From NCBI GenBank assembly GCA_964304625.1, contig OZ199838.1:4216001-4280000 (forward strand): a stretch of DNA of 64,000 bases, in the 5' to 3' direction. The position numbers were made by a program, and so were the translations under genes. This document shows, piece after piece, positions 1 through 12,277 of the stretch. The number at the start of each line of letters is the position of its first letter. The stretch's first letter is position 1. Origin of the DNA: Kudoa neothunni. Its lineage: Eukaryota > Cnidaria. Below the pieces are notes generated by a model that had not been told where the DNA came from, searched no databases, and was given only the letters and a program-made list of their open reading frames with translations.

Positions 1-185
1 TAATTGAGAATTGGAGATTATTATTTTACTTCATTAAATAATAATTAACATTACAATAAAAGGATGATAAATTCATCCAGATGATTTCATCAACTTGATA
101 TGAGAGGAAATAATATTATTAATAAATGTGTTAATCATTCCTAAAGTAAAAAAAATGAGTCACTTTAGTATAACGGAACCAAATA
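1..185. other. left flank, no gene seen
   Basis: AT-rich sequence with no convincing coding segment. It ends with the TA dinucleotide (184-185) that flanks the pogo/Tigger element starting at 186. Confidence 0.4.
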
Positions 186-346
186 CAGTAATGGATCAGT
201 CGTACATAGTTGTATTTGGATACATTTTCTATTTTCCATATGGAACGGCTCGATCATTTTAAAATGGTTTTAAATTATATAATCTCAGGATTACTCGCTT
301 TGAATAGTTTACAAGCATAATTGTCACTAATAAACGTAAAAAAGTC

Positions 347-2838
347 GGTAGTGTCTCTTTCCACTACATCGGTGCATGCGCAGGGGATTATAGGATTATA
401 TTTATTTCGCTTTTTCTGTAGGTTACAGCGCTTTTACAAACAAAACAGCTCATAAAAATGATAAAATATATTTTTTTGTATTAGAATAACTAATCAGAAC
501 GTTACTTTGAAAATTTCAAATAATTTTTTGTGACTCTAGGTCTACCTTTCGATATAACCTCTTTCATTTGGAACGTTATTATTTTATTCGGCGCATTTTT
601 TCACTAATACTATGAGTGACAGTTTTTTCAAAATTTTGAAGTGAGATGAATATCTCATTGTAAAAATTCCGATACTCCTCTCCACCCAATGAATTTAATG
701 TGTTTAGCACTTTATAAGTTAGCTCATTGTTTTGTCGAAACTTTAAATTCACATTATCATCCTTTGAAGGAGAATCCTCTAATAACATTTCGTTATCAAC
801 AAATGAATTCGACAATGGTGAATTATCATCGCAAATTTCAGGAAATATAGCGAGTGATTTTCCATTTAAAAGGTTATTTTTAGTCCATCTTATTGTAACG
901 ATTGCTTCACTACTTTTAATAACCATAGCAGAGATTGATTTTAGGTGAACAAAAAAATAAGTTTTTGATTCCCACATTGTAATATAATTATTGGAATTGA
1001 AATTTTCTAATATCTTTTCCCATCAGTAAGGAGAAAAATGAATGAGGAGTTGATTTAATTCAGCATCATTGGATATCCTATGTGTGTTCATAGAAAATTG
1101 TTGTTCTTTGATACTGAATTCGCTATCCAATATATTAACATAACGAAGAATTTCATCTATCTGATTTGGTAATGGAGATTGTTTAGATAAAAAACTTTTG
1201 AGTTTTCCATGGGCTTGTTCAATTCTATTGTTAGTATTGGATCCAAAAGTCATTATGTTTTTTCTCAGATTTAGATTTTGTGCCCACATATCAGAAATAC
1301 CTAACCAAAATTTTGAAAGGTACAAAAAGTATGTGCTATTCGTTTGTTTTATTTCATCTAAAAAGAATAGATATTCATCGTATGATTTAGAATAAATGGC
1401 TTGTTTTGAAAGGGTTTTCAATCTATTTTTTGTATTTTTATTGACTTCCATCAATTTATAAAATGAAGATATCACATTATCAACAAAATTTTGAGTTTCA
1501 TTTTTAACAAAAGCGAAGAAAATTGATCGAGCTCGTCCATGAGAATCAACTACTACAAAGTGGTGCAATGGATATCTTTTTTTGTTTACTTTGTAGGTTG
1601 CGCCATTATGTAAAACTTGACCATAATTAGAATAGAGACTTTTCATATTTCTTGTAATGAAACAGAAAACGTTTAGTTTATCCGATTCTACTTCTTTGTA
1701 GATGTCGAGCAAGAGTTGACAATCGTATATTTCAGAAGGGTCTTTCATAGAGAATGATTCTTGAGTATTCATGTTTGTGCGATGTTTTATATTTCTAATT
1801 TTTTTTAACTGAAAGGGGTGTTCAAATAGGATTCAAGACTTTTTTTTGCTCTTTTGTTATCTGCATTCCAATTAAATCACAATGATAATGTTCGTTTCAT
1901 CCATCGGATACATTCTGATTACGTCAATAGAAGGGTACGTCGTATTTTACATGGTTGTGAGTTAGATTGTAATTAAGCACATATAACGCTTCATTTTGAG
2001 TAGATATGTTAATAAATGCTGGGCAACCTTTTGATGGCGAGTACTAAGATGAAGATGTACGTTTTTTGAATATTTAACGTCGCCATGTGGGCAGATATAT
2101 TTAATATATCTGTAAATTAATTTTTCTTCGTTAGTATTAACATTACCCGACTGATTATCTTCATTTTTTAAATTTGATGCACCTACCAATTCTGTTATAG
2201 AAACCAGATTCCTTAATTTTAATGTAAGAACATAACATTTTTGTAACAGTACTTTAAAAAAAATTATCAAGCCATCGTTTCATTTCGGTATATGAAGAAA
2301 ATTGATTTTTCAATAATCTGTGTACACCTTCCGCCATATTAATTTATTATCACCTATTCACTACCATTAAACGTGAGCCCCAAAATAATATTAATATATC
2401 GTCATCAAATTATATTGTTAAAATAAATTCCGCAATTTCAATTTTATGTGTGGAACTTTATTTATAGAGTTCGCCTCACATTGTTGATTATAAGAGAAGA
2501 TACTCGGTTGACTATTGTGAATTCTAACCTAAAATTTATTTTGATACAATATAAATTATCTTTTTGTATACAAGAAGAAAATAATTTTTTTTCTCGTTAA
2601 TATCGCATTCCTTAATCATAAACCTTGCAAATATATATCGATAATATGTTTCAAAAAATAACAGCTAAGTTTTGTAATCTGTAATCATTTTACATAAATA
2701 AGTAATATCTGAAAAATATATTTTATCATTTTTATGAGCTGTTTGTTTGTAAAAGCGCTGTAACCTACAGAAAAAGCGAGATAAATATAATCCTATAATC
2801 CCCCGCACATGCACCGGCGTAGCGGAAAGAGACATTAT
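347..2838 (-). mobile_element. MULE-1: Mutator-like transposon with long inverted repeats
   Basis: Inverted repeats of about 130 bp bound it: 347-476 and 2709-2838, differing at only a few sites (for example CTTTCCACTACATCGG against CTTTCCGCTACGCCGG). A direct 10-bp duplication, TAAAAAAGTC, lies immediately outside both ends (337-346 and 2839-2848). Long inverted repeats with a 9-10 bp duplication are the signature of the Mutator superfamily. The element carries a minus-strand transposase remnant and is inserted in the 5' region of the pogo element, so it is the younger of the two. The high similarity of its ends suggests a fairly recent insertion. Confidence 0.9.
579..2270 (-). pseudogene. 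MULE transposase remnant (ZSWIM1/3-like)
   Basis: Three minus-strand segments (2270-1962, 1772-1023, 977-579) resemble the ZSWIM1/3-type MULE transposases. The first carries a Cys/His stretch (YICPHGDVKYSK) like their N-terminal DNA-binding region. The main 249-codon segment has the first catalytic block (GATYKVNKKRYPL, where the family has DATYK, so the Asp reads Gly) and the C-terminal NNRIE block. The middle block with the second catalytic Asp and the CxxH motif is absent, which indicates an internal deletion of the catalytic core. The last segment shows no SWIM finger. Family assignment is firm; the gene is not functional. Confidence 0.7.
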
Positions 2839-3228
2839 TAAAAAAGTCACGTGAGGATCAGTCATACGTATCTATTTGCCTTGACAGCAAAATTAAATTT
2901 TGGCATTTTCTTGTTTCTAATACATTCAAACAATTATTAAGGTTTTATAATTACAAAAATAATAATATAACATATTCTATTTGCAATAGCGGGTCTTAAA
3001 TACATATTTAAATCAAGTAATATCATAATTTATTCATTTTCGTCATTTGTTTAAAATATATTAAATAATTGTTAAAATTAATATTATATAATAATAGCCG
3101 GCGAGATGACAATAACGCATTCACGAGTTAACCATAACACGCACCACATTGTTGATTAATAGCTTCAGTTATTTGATCCTATGTAATTCCAAATTCCCCA
3201 AAACCGAAAAATAACTATTTATAGATCT

Positions 3229-4760
3229 TTGAAATTAAAATATGATATAATAATGTATTATGAGTCCAGGCCAAGCTTTGGTGCAAAAGCTGACACAGTA
3301 CGCCACTTCAAACTTCCTCTAATTTCGACATTAAATTCGATTCTGCTGCAAAAGCAGAAAATTGTTTCTTTCGTTATGATTGGTACTGCGATTGTTAGTC
3401 GTAAAACATTGAAAAGTGGCTACAATAATGAATTGGACGACGATGTTTATAATTGGATCCAACACGTAAGATCGAACAAAATATCACTTTCTGCCGGCGA
3501 CATCGTAGAAAAAAGGAATCAGATTTCAAGGTCGGATTATGGAGATAACTTTGATGCTACTAGAGGCTGGTTTCGTGGATTCTCAAAAAGATACAACATA
3601 AAACGGGTAAATTTAGATGGAGGAGCAGATAAAATCAAATCTACTGATGTTGAAGAATGGATTCCACAATTAAAAAGTATATTGGAAAAATACGATGAGA
3701 AAAAAAAATGTTTTCAATATTGACGAATCCGCATTATTTTATCAACAGCAAAGAAGTAAATTAACATTTATTCTCTGTTATAATGATTGTTAGAGGGAAG
3801 CTATGTGATCTCACATGAATTCCAATATAAGGGCTCTAGGAAATAAAAAAAAAGAATTTCAATTTTATTTGATGCCTTTATGCTCGGCGAAAAATTGGAT
3901 CCTCTTGTTATTGGGAAATTTAAAAAACCAAGATGTTTCAAAAAACATAAAAGATACGCCACTTCCTTGCGGAGCAAATTCAATCGCTTGTATAACTCGA
4001 GAAATTTTTTCAACATATCTCATTGAACTAAACAAGCAATTTTCAAAATCAAATAGAAAATAGTTTTATTTCTTGACAACGCGAACTGTCATCCAGATAT
4101 TCAACTATCAAATATTGATTTAGTGTTCCTTTCGAAAAACACCACTAGTGTCTTGCAACCATTGACTCGGGTGTCATAAATTCATTCAAAGCAAATTATA
4201 AAGGACATTTAATACAAAAATTTATCATAAATGTAGAAGAGAAATTACGTCTAACGCCACCTGATATTTTACAAGCAATGAAGGTAATCAAAAGAGCCTG
4301 GAATGATGTTTCTGCTGAGACAATTATTAACTGTTTTAAAAACGACTGGGTTTCAGAAGTCGGTTGCCGATAATTACTCTTCTGAAACTGAATTAAATAA
4401 TTGTTTTCAAGATCCAATTGCAGCGTTTCAAGACGACAACGACGAAATAAACACCGAGATCAACATTATGATACAAGAAGAGAAGAACGTTCCAGTATGT
4501 GCTTTTGAAAATGATGAATTGGGAGCCTATTTTGGTCGAAACGCAACATCGTTCCAAAGATTCAGAATCTGGAGATGAATTTATCGATAAAAAATGTTAT
4601 ATTTTCAAAGATGGCCTTATTTTATTTAGACGAGCTTGGCAACTATTTTAAACACCATGGCTCAAAGAAATGGCAGCTAATGGCTAATTCTACTGCGAAT
4701 GTTTATTCAGTATTAAATGCTAATTTTAAACAAAAAAAATAACTGATTTTTTTCAACAAT
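3229..4760 (+). pseudogene. pogo/Tigger transposase remnant
   Basis: The N-terminal 164 codons hold a psq-type helix-turn-helix (about residues 18-48) followed by a CENP-B-type DNA-binding domain (NFDATRGWFRGF). After a frame change near 3715 come the first catalytic Asp (NIDESALFYQ) and later a block reading [11 protein letters not shown] with NTTSVLQPL, the second Asp and its downstream helix. The end retains KITDFFQQ, the usual Tigger C-terminal motif. Several frameshifts and stops separate the pieces. The ORF starts about 380 bp downstream of the nested MULE. This is a transposon gene, not a domesticated host copy, because it lies between the element's own inverted repeats. Confidence 0.75.
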
Positions 4761-4898
4761 GTTTCATTTATAGCTAGTTTTGTGTTTTAATATTTTTTGT
4801 GCATATGCTCAAAAAGTATGCACTATCCGGCCGGGACTGGTAATACGCACCATTTCCACATTCCCACGGGGATTATGTACGACCGATCTATTACTGTA

Positions 4899-6651
4899 GT
4901 CTAGGAAGCATTATTTTAACAGTTTTACGAAATACATATTAAGCGCAAATAAGAAATTTATTTCCTTTTTTAACAACTCTTCAAGATAAATAGTAAACTC
5001 TTGGTACTAGGTCATTTGTTACGGTTTAGTGTATTTTTAGGTAACTTTGTCTTGATATGGAAAAAATAATAATACAAGAAGTAAAATATCTATTTTTTAT
5101 TGCTTCATCTTATATAGGACGTACAAATAGGAAAATGAGGAAAAATTAATGATCTTGCTACTGCGTACCTCAAATTGTTGATTTTAATCCTTTAAATCTT
5201 CAAAATTCCCGACAATAAATATCGAAAAATTATTTTTGTTCAAAGAAGTATTGAGGATAAATCGAAATTATCAAACATTATAATGTAATGAATAGTCGCA
5301 AGTAGGGTTAGAACCTTCGAACCATAACTAAAAGAAGCAAAGCCCTGTCGCTCTGCTGTCGATTGCACGTATGTTAAGTTCTGTTACAATACCTCATACT
5401 GATCATTATACCAAGTAGTCAAAAACGGAGAAGCCCCACAAAATTAAAGAATATTTTGAAAAAAATAATTATTTGTATTGTTGCGCTAATGTATATCACG
5501 TTTTTTGCATGATTCCTTGCCATTGCGTAACCTTTTTGGAACCAAGGGAATGTGTTACGCAATTTCGAAAGTTTACTGTATTCATTTATACTTTTCAAAA
5601 TAAATAAATGTTTATTAAAATTTGGTTATAATACAAAGTATTCTGGGATTATTAAAACAAAATTAAGTTAAAGTTATAAATAATTAAAACTAATAATATT
5701 GACATACGCATAACACGGCATCGGTTTATTCGATTTTTGAATATTTCAGTATTCATACTTGTATTAAAAAATTGTATCTGTGAAAACACGAATAAATCTA
5801 ATAATTTTGTTATTATTCTGAGGGGGAAATGCTTAAATAGAGTTGCCGCGAAAACCACAAATGAATAATCACTCAAAAAACTTTGACGCAGACGGCACTA
5901 ATCCTACAAAAATAACCGACTATGATACTTTCAAAATGTGCGCCACACAAAAATATAACCCAAAGTTTTAAAAAAAGTGTAAAATTGAAACAATAATAAG
6001 AGAGGTTTCTAATAATTTTTCAGTGGATTTTATTTACATGAAATCCTATTTGCATAAAATACAAATTATGAGATTTCTTTAATTTTTCATCAGTCATATA
6101 TACAAATATTACTTATTTCATTCAATGTTTAATCGTATATAATACTAAATTTATAAATATGAAGTTAATTGTTTCAACCTTGAAATTACTATACCATTGG
6201 TAATTCAAAATTGGAAGAAACTATGGAAGAAATATAATAGAACTTAACCAACGATCGATGTTTATTATTCTTCAGTCAATTAAATATAATTATTGTATTC
6301 ATTAAGATTTTAACAATAGAAACTAAAAATTGTATTTTACATGTTAGTAAACTAATCAAATTATTTTATACAACATTAAACACAATAAGTGAAAGAGTCG
6401 GTATATAAAAAATTTATCTTCATCATTATCAAACATTAATTTAAAGTGAGAACATCCCCCATTTTAAAGGCAAATACAAATTCAGATATCATATAAATTT
6501 CCAGAGTGTTTCAGTATATATGAATATATATTTTGGAAGACGTATTAAAAGAGATTTTCAACAACATAAAGTTTATATTAAGCAGTGCCAGTTTAGGCAA
6601 TGTTGTAACGTTATTTAGCAGGAAAGATAAATTCACATTATTCTCAAAAAA
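4899..6651. other. intergenic, nothing identified
   Basis: About 1.75 kb of AT-rich sequence with only short ORFs lacking recognisable motifs. The right end is the 3' flank of the CFAP20 gene. A short stretch at 5500-5575 contains TTGCGTAAC-type words reminiscent of Tigger ends, but no pair of inverted repeats was found. Confidence 0.35.
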
Positions 6652-7442
6652 TTAACTAATATTAACTTTTGAAATAGGTGCAGGCAGAAATAATTTGAAT
6701 TCATGAGGCCATTCCTCTTCTACACAGATTTTCTCTGCAAAACATACTCTTTTCAATCGACAGTTAGGATGTATCTAAAGGCAAATATAGAAAATCATAG
6801 TTTTGAACATTTAATGGTTTACTACTAACGATACAGTTTCACTAAAGATGCTGTCGTACACTCGATGACACCAATCCGGAAGGTTTATCTTATGTATATT
6901 TAATCGAATATGGAAACTCAACAAGTTAAATCTACCTGAATATGATTCCATCCATCTTCCATTGTAAGCGGTATTGTACAAATATAGGGTTTAATTCTCA
7001 CTATAGGTTCGAAATTGGACACTCTGAATCGTCTTAGCTTGTTTTTATCATCCTTACACTTGAGAAAAACCACAGAGAAAACGTTATATACGTATTCGTG
7101 AAAGTTAGATTACTGTGATTTCAATGGAAAATATTTTGTTCATACTTTTAACAGTCAGAATTAATACTGGTAGTTTTATTGACAGAGCTTGTGATGGATT
7201 GGAGGGACAATGAATGTAATTTTCGCTACATCAACACATCACGATCCGTTACTAAATTCTTCAAAATTCTCATACGCTAAACATTCCGAATCCAACATTT
7301 CATACACTTCTGAAGACGATTCGGAATCGTGAACAATATCGAAAGTTCCACTGGTTTTCTGAATTCCCCATAATTGTAAGGGATCACTTCCAACACTTGA
7401 GAAAATTGATAAAAATCCGGATTGAAATGTATTTTTGAACAT
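6652..7442 (-). CDS. CFAP20 (BUG22/GTL3) cilia- and flagella-associated protein 20
   Basis: Five exons on the minus strand: 7442-7276, 7225-7114, 7058-6936, 6888-6823 and 6774-6652. They give 591 nt, a 196-residue protein, against about 193 in animals. The start MFKNTFQSGFLSI and the segments IKLPVLILT, DDKNKLRRFRVSN, RIKPYICTIPL, EDGWNHIQ, IHPNCRLKRVCF and HEFKLFLP follow the family in order. Segment lengths across each splice match known CFAP20 proteins. The four introns (50, 55, 47 and 48 nt) start with GT and end with AG. In known biology CFAP20 is an inner-junction protein of axonemal doublet microtubules, with reported nuclear roles. The region around residues 33-56 is divergent. No disabling change is seen, so it is probably a working host gene. 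Splice sites are inferred by eye. Confidence 0.92.
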
Positions 7443-8049
7443 CGAATAAATTTTTTTTACCTATATAAAAATTTATTTTACAAATCTAAAAGCACGAACG
7501 AACATAAAATGTAATAAATCGATTCCGTTGTACGCATGCGTAACCATGCGAGAGAGAGTTCAGCGTGTATAACAAGGGGGCTGCTGAAATATATCTGTAT
7601 AATCGACACATGTATTTTATATATTGTTATATTAGCAAATTAGTTCAAAATAGTAGTCATGTTTTTAAAATTGAAAACATATCAAAGAAATCTGGGTAAT
7701 CATATATTCACTATAATAGAAATTTTGTGTTTAATCAACGTGGCTAACACAAATGGGACGTCCGATCAAATTTTTGCAGAAAAAATCGGGATTTTTTGTA
7801 AAAGACAACGTTATATTTAACTCTCTAACGATCCTGGAGTCTTTTAGACCCCAGATGAAAGTTAATCCTTATATAACTTCTTCTACAAATTTTCAATTTT
7901 TTTATAATTTCAACTATTCGCTTAGTTTAAAACAAGGTTTAATATACTCGAAAATTAGTTTAAAAAATAATCGGAAAGTAATGAAAATAAATAATATTTT
8001 AGAGGAAAATTTTTAAAGTCCATGAGAGGCATATTTAATCTATTTTTAA
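7443..8049. other. CFAP20 upstream region
   Basis: Holds the presumed CFAP20 promoter side (minus strand) and the left flank of the hAT fragment. A plus-strand ORF of 87 codons at 7753-8016 begins MGRPIKFLQ, which recalls the start of DUF4371-type hAT proteins. The rest of it does not match, so it is not called as a gene. Confidence 0.3.
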
Positions 8050-8598
8050 TTTAATTCAAAGATTTTAACCGTCGTTAAGAGTCTGAGATGGTTAAAAAAT
8101 CGTTCCATTTAACCCTGCCTGTCCGAAGCGAGGTCACTCAGGGACCCCAAAATAACCATTTTGTTTATAATTTCAAGCACGTTTAATTTTCGATTGTAAA
8201 ATTTCCTGAATTCCTCTATGAAGATATAAGGTTTCTATTTAAAAATTTGAATATATAATTTTGTTTAATTATAGTAAATAGTTTTCGCTTTTAAAATGAC
8301 GTCTTACATATTTTTAAGAAATAATGTCGATCTCATCTCCTATTTTATTTCATAACTACATTAACTTTTCGTATTAATTGGAAGTATCTTTTTATATTTA
8401 TATCATGGGTTGAAATCAAATTTAAAGTTACATCGTGATATTTTGGGGGAATTACGAAGGTTAATCCAACATCTGTTTACAAATCTCCCTCGTGTTAATT
8501 CATTTCGATCTAGTTTTATTCTAATTCTGATAAAGTAATTGATTATGTTAAAAATTTTCTTTTTTTATTTAATTTGATAAAACACTTACTTTGTAATT

Positions 8599-10320
8599 AT
8601 GAGCAACGAAGCTGAGAAATATATTGAGGATTTCTCTTCCACTGATCGTTATGACACTTCAGAATATGAAATTTCTGAGTCAGATGATACATCCGCTGAG
8701 GATTTTCTTGAGGAAATTAATAGCGATGTTGGAGAAGAAGACTTTTTTGAGGAATTGGACTATTCTTTTGTAACAGAAAATCACGATTTTGAGTTAGTTT
8801 CTCAACCTGGCTTTAAATGGAGTGTAGAACCTCGCACAAAAACAAACGATCGTTCCCATAACAAGATTCCTCCTTCATCTTCTGAATTTCTAAGAGAGTC
8901 AGGAAATTTCAACACCATTTTAGAGACCTTTGAATTATTCATTACGGAGGCTATTCTTGAAGAAATCGTCTCATGTACTAATAAATATTGCGAACAATAT
9001 AAACATATACAAAATGATGAAATAACCATTGACGAGTTAAAAGCCATTATAGGCGTTTTAATTTCCTCCGGGCGCTCCAATGGCCAATCTCTTGCTATTC
9101 GAAATGTGTGGGATACCAATCCATTATTCAAGCAGTTTTATTTTGCGGAAGCGATATCCAGGGACCGATTTACCCACATATATCAAATGTTGAGGTTTGA
9201 TGATGAGTCTACTAAAAACTACCGTAAAAGAGAATCAAACGGCAAATTCGAAGCTTTTCGAATGATCTTTCAGGCGTTTAATGAAAAATGTTAGAAGAAC
9301 TTTTGGCCGGGACCCTATATTACTGTTGACGAGAGGTTGGTGAAATTTCGTGGTAGATGCCCTTTTCGAGATTATATGAAAAGTAAACCGGGCCGTTATG
9401 GCATCAAATTGTGGGTAGCTGTATACTCGGAAACTTCATATCCCTTAAACATCCAACCATATATTGGAGAAGTTGATGGAATGAGAGAGATAAATCAAGG
9501 AGCCCGAGTGATAAGAGATCTAAGTGCGCCATTTTACGGTACGTGTCGAGGCGTTACATTAGATAATTTTTTTACCTCTGTGCCACTTTCCAAGTATCTC
9601 CTCTCAACAAAATTACATTGACTGGAACTATCCGTTCCAACAAACGTGAAGTTCCTAAAGAATTCGCTAAATCCCCCAACCGCGAAGTGTTTTCTTTAAT
9701 TTTTGGGTTTAACGGAGACCTTACGCTAATTTCCTATGTTCCAAAAAAAATTACGCGGTAAACCTTTTGTCAACGGAGCATAACGACGTTTCTATTGAAA
9801 ATGAAGATAGAAAACGACCAAGTGTGATAATTCACTACAATAAGACGAAGGAGGTGTCGACATGGCGGATAAAATGACTGTATTATATAGTTGTGCTAGA
9901 TCTACGCGTAGATGGCCCTTGAGAGTGTTTATGGATATTTTGGATACAGCATGGTTAAATTCATACATACTATGGAGTAAAAAATATCCCGATTGAAAAA
10001 AGAACAGTAGAAGTAAGTGACAATACTTTTTGCGTGAACTTTCCATTCAGTTAACATAGAGAAATGTTCTTCAGCGCCAGAGTCATTGTAAAAATTTGTC
10101 AGATTATATAAAATATGACCTCGACTTATTTGTTGATGAAAAGAATGATTCTTCGCCATCCGAAGTGAATTGTTTGCCACAGCCAAGTAGGAAACGATGT
10201 GCTTTGTGCCCTAGGAACGTAGACAAAAAACTAAGATGGTTTGTTTCCACCGTCGAAAGTTTGTGTGTACACGGCGCAGAAATCAAAGAAATACAGTCGT
10301 GCCTCGGTATTGTGTAGTAG
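8599..10320 (+). pseudogene. piggyBac A transposase remnant
   Basis: Begins at an ATG with an acidic leader typical of PGBD proteins. A first segment of 231 codons is followed by ITVDERLVKFRGRCPF (first catalytic Asp), VTLDNFFTS (second Asp), a GVDMADKM-like third-Asp block near 9845-9880 that needs a frame change, and the tract RSTRRWPLRVF. It ends with the cysteine-rich C-terminal motif CALCPRNVDKK. There are at least four interruptions, including a stop at 9292 and a one-base loss at the third-Asp block. The Tigger insertion at 10294 falls in the last codons of the Cys-rich domain, so the final residues read into Tigger sequence. Confidence 0.8.
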
Positions 10321-12277
10321 CCCAATATCTCTTGTATTTGTTCTATTTTAGTTAAATTGGAATATATATTAGATATATTAATGCTAATATTATAAAATTA
10401 TTGTCAAGAAAAAATTTTTTGAATAGACGACAACGTATATTATTTGATATTGCGAAGCGATTTTGCATTGCGTAGTAAATTCAAAGTCCGGATTGCGCGT
10501 TTGATTCGATAGTGCGCAGTAAAATTGACAATGTCGGGAGTGCAGCGAGATATTGATGAGAAGAATAAAATTATTAGTTACTATAATTCAATTAAATCAA
10601 TTAAAAGTGCAAAAAATGACCGTAATGAAATTCGGACTAAGTATTCGAATGTTTTTACTTTATATTAATAATAACGATAATATTTGTTAAGAATGTTCAA
10701 CGCTCAGTAGAATTCTCTCAATGGAACAAAAAATTACTGATTCCAATATTCCTAACAAGAGAAAGCGATTTTCTAACGGTAAACATGAAGATGTCGATAC
10801 CCAAGTTTATAAGTGGATTGTAAATGCCCGAAATAATAAAAAACAAATTTCTGGCGAAATTATAATAGCAAAAGCATTGTCAATCGCCAAAGAAAAGAAT
10901 ATCGACAATTTTAATGCAAGTAGAGGATGGCTGGCTTGCTTTAAAAATAGATTTGGACTTTATTCCGTAAGACTTCACGGGGAAGCATCTAGTGCTGATT
11001 CTTCTTCAATATATGTTTGGAAATTTGAGAATAAAGATATTCTGCAAAGTTACGATCCAACAAATATTATTAATGTTGATGAGACTGCGCTTTTTTACCA
11101 ATAAATTAATAAGCGAACTTATGTATTAAAAGCAGAACAAGATGCCCGAGGATCTAAAGTGTCCAAGAAGCGTGTTACGGTTTTAGTATCCGCAGCCTTA
11201 GCTTAGATGATTCAAAATTACCATTATTTGTAATTGGTAAATATCAGAAGCCTCGTTGTTTTAAAAATATATCCCATCTACCAATTGAATATTTTTCACA
11301 GAAAAACTCATGGATGAACGCCTTTATCTTTTTTCAAATCATGAAAAAATTTAACAATATGTTTGAAAAAGAGAATAGAAAAGTTTTAATCTTATTAGAC
11401 CAATGCCCCTCCCACCCTAAAGACATGGACGGTCTAGAAAATATTAAATTTTTATTTTTGCCGAAGAATACTACATCAATATTACAGCCTTGCGATTTGG
11501 GAATAATTAACTCATTAAAAAGCAACTATAAAAAAATTTTCCATTCGGTTAGTGTATTGGATGATAATGAATAAATATTAAAAAACTATACTTTATTCGA
11601 TTAAAAACGTTAAAAAATGCTTGGAATAATGTTTCGAAGGAAACAATTATTAATTGCTTTAAAAAGTCCGGTGTTTTTGATTAAAATTATAAATATATGT
11701 TTAATAGCATCAACAACTATTCAAGAAATTCAAGAATATGATAACGCTCATGAAGGTATCCTATCAAAAATTAATTTCTAAAATTAACTAGACTCATTTG
11801 ATGACGTTTCATCCTCTGAAATTAACGAAAAAGTTCACGATGAAGCAAACTCCTATCCCATCATTAATAGCGACATAAATGATATATCTGATAATGAAAA
11901 GGATGAAATAGACAAAGCTATAAAAAAGGTTCCTACAAAAAAAATTAGGGAAGAAATACAAACTTTAAGGGAAACTTTTATCGCGGAAGAACCTGAAGGT
12001 TTATTCGACCTACACCCTGTAATGGACCGACTGATCTCAATATTAAAAAAAAGAGAACTCCAAACTACCATAACGAACTTTTTTCACACAAAATAAAAAG
12101 AAACCTCATTCAACAATTAACTTATATTTTCATTTCTGGATTCTATGCTTAAAAAATAGGTTAAATCATAAAAATACAATTTTCCTTCAACGCGCGAGCA
12201 TCGGCATTGCGTACTAATTTTGTATTGCGTAGTAAAATTGAATCCACGATTTACCTCGCAATATCGAGGTTTGACTG
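10294..12277 (+). mobile_element. Tigger-type pogo transposon B
   Basis: Left end CAGTCGTGCCTCGGTATTGT, right end read inward CAGTCAAACCTCGATATTGC; both are flanked by TA (10292-10293 and 12278-12279). These ends closely resemble the classic Tigger terminal repeat. Subterminal words of the type ATTGCGTAGTAAA occur near both ends (10465-10535 and 12200-12235). It encodes a decayed transposase and is the innermost of a three-layer nest: Tigger in piggyBac in hAT. Confidence 0.88.
10721..12096 (+). pseudogene. Tigger B transposase remnant
   Basis: From an ATG, 127 codons carry the CENP-B-type DNA-binding domain (NFNASRGWLACFKNRFG) and the first catalytic Asp in NVDETALFYQ, then a stop. In another frame at 11314-11574 come LILLDQCPSHP and LPKNTTSILQPCDLGIINSL, the second Asp region of Tigger transposases. 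The remainder (11575-12096) is acidic and ends with the usual FFHTK-like tail. At least three interruptions make it inactive. The psq-type first helix-turn-helix seen in the pogo copy at 3229 is not intact here. Confidence 0.78.

Larger units (their letters stand above)
186..4896 (+). mobile_element. pogo/Tigger-type DNA transposon, interrupted by a MULE
   Basis: The ends are inverted repeats of about 27 bp. The left begins CAGTAATGGATCAGTCGTAC at 186; the right end, read inward from 4896, begins CAGTAATAGATCGGTCGTAC. Both are flanked by TA (184-185 and 4897-4898), as expected for Tc1/mariner/pogo insertion. A further copy of the terminal motif (GATCAGTCATACGTA) lies at about 2855. The transposase remnant is at 3229-4760. 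The MULE at 347-2838 sits in the 5' non-coding part; without it the element would be about 2.2 kb. It is dead because the transposase frame is broken. Confidence 0.8.

Noticed and set aside
5285-5385. tRNA-like sequence with TTCGAA and stem-like words
   Set aside because: Could not be folded into a cloverleaf on either strand.
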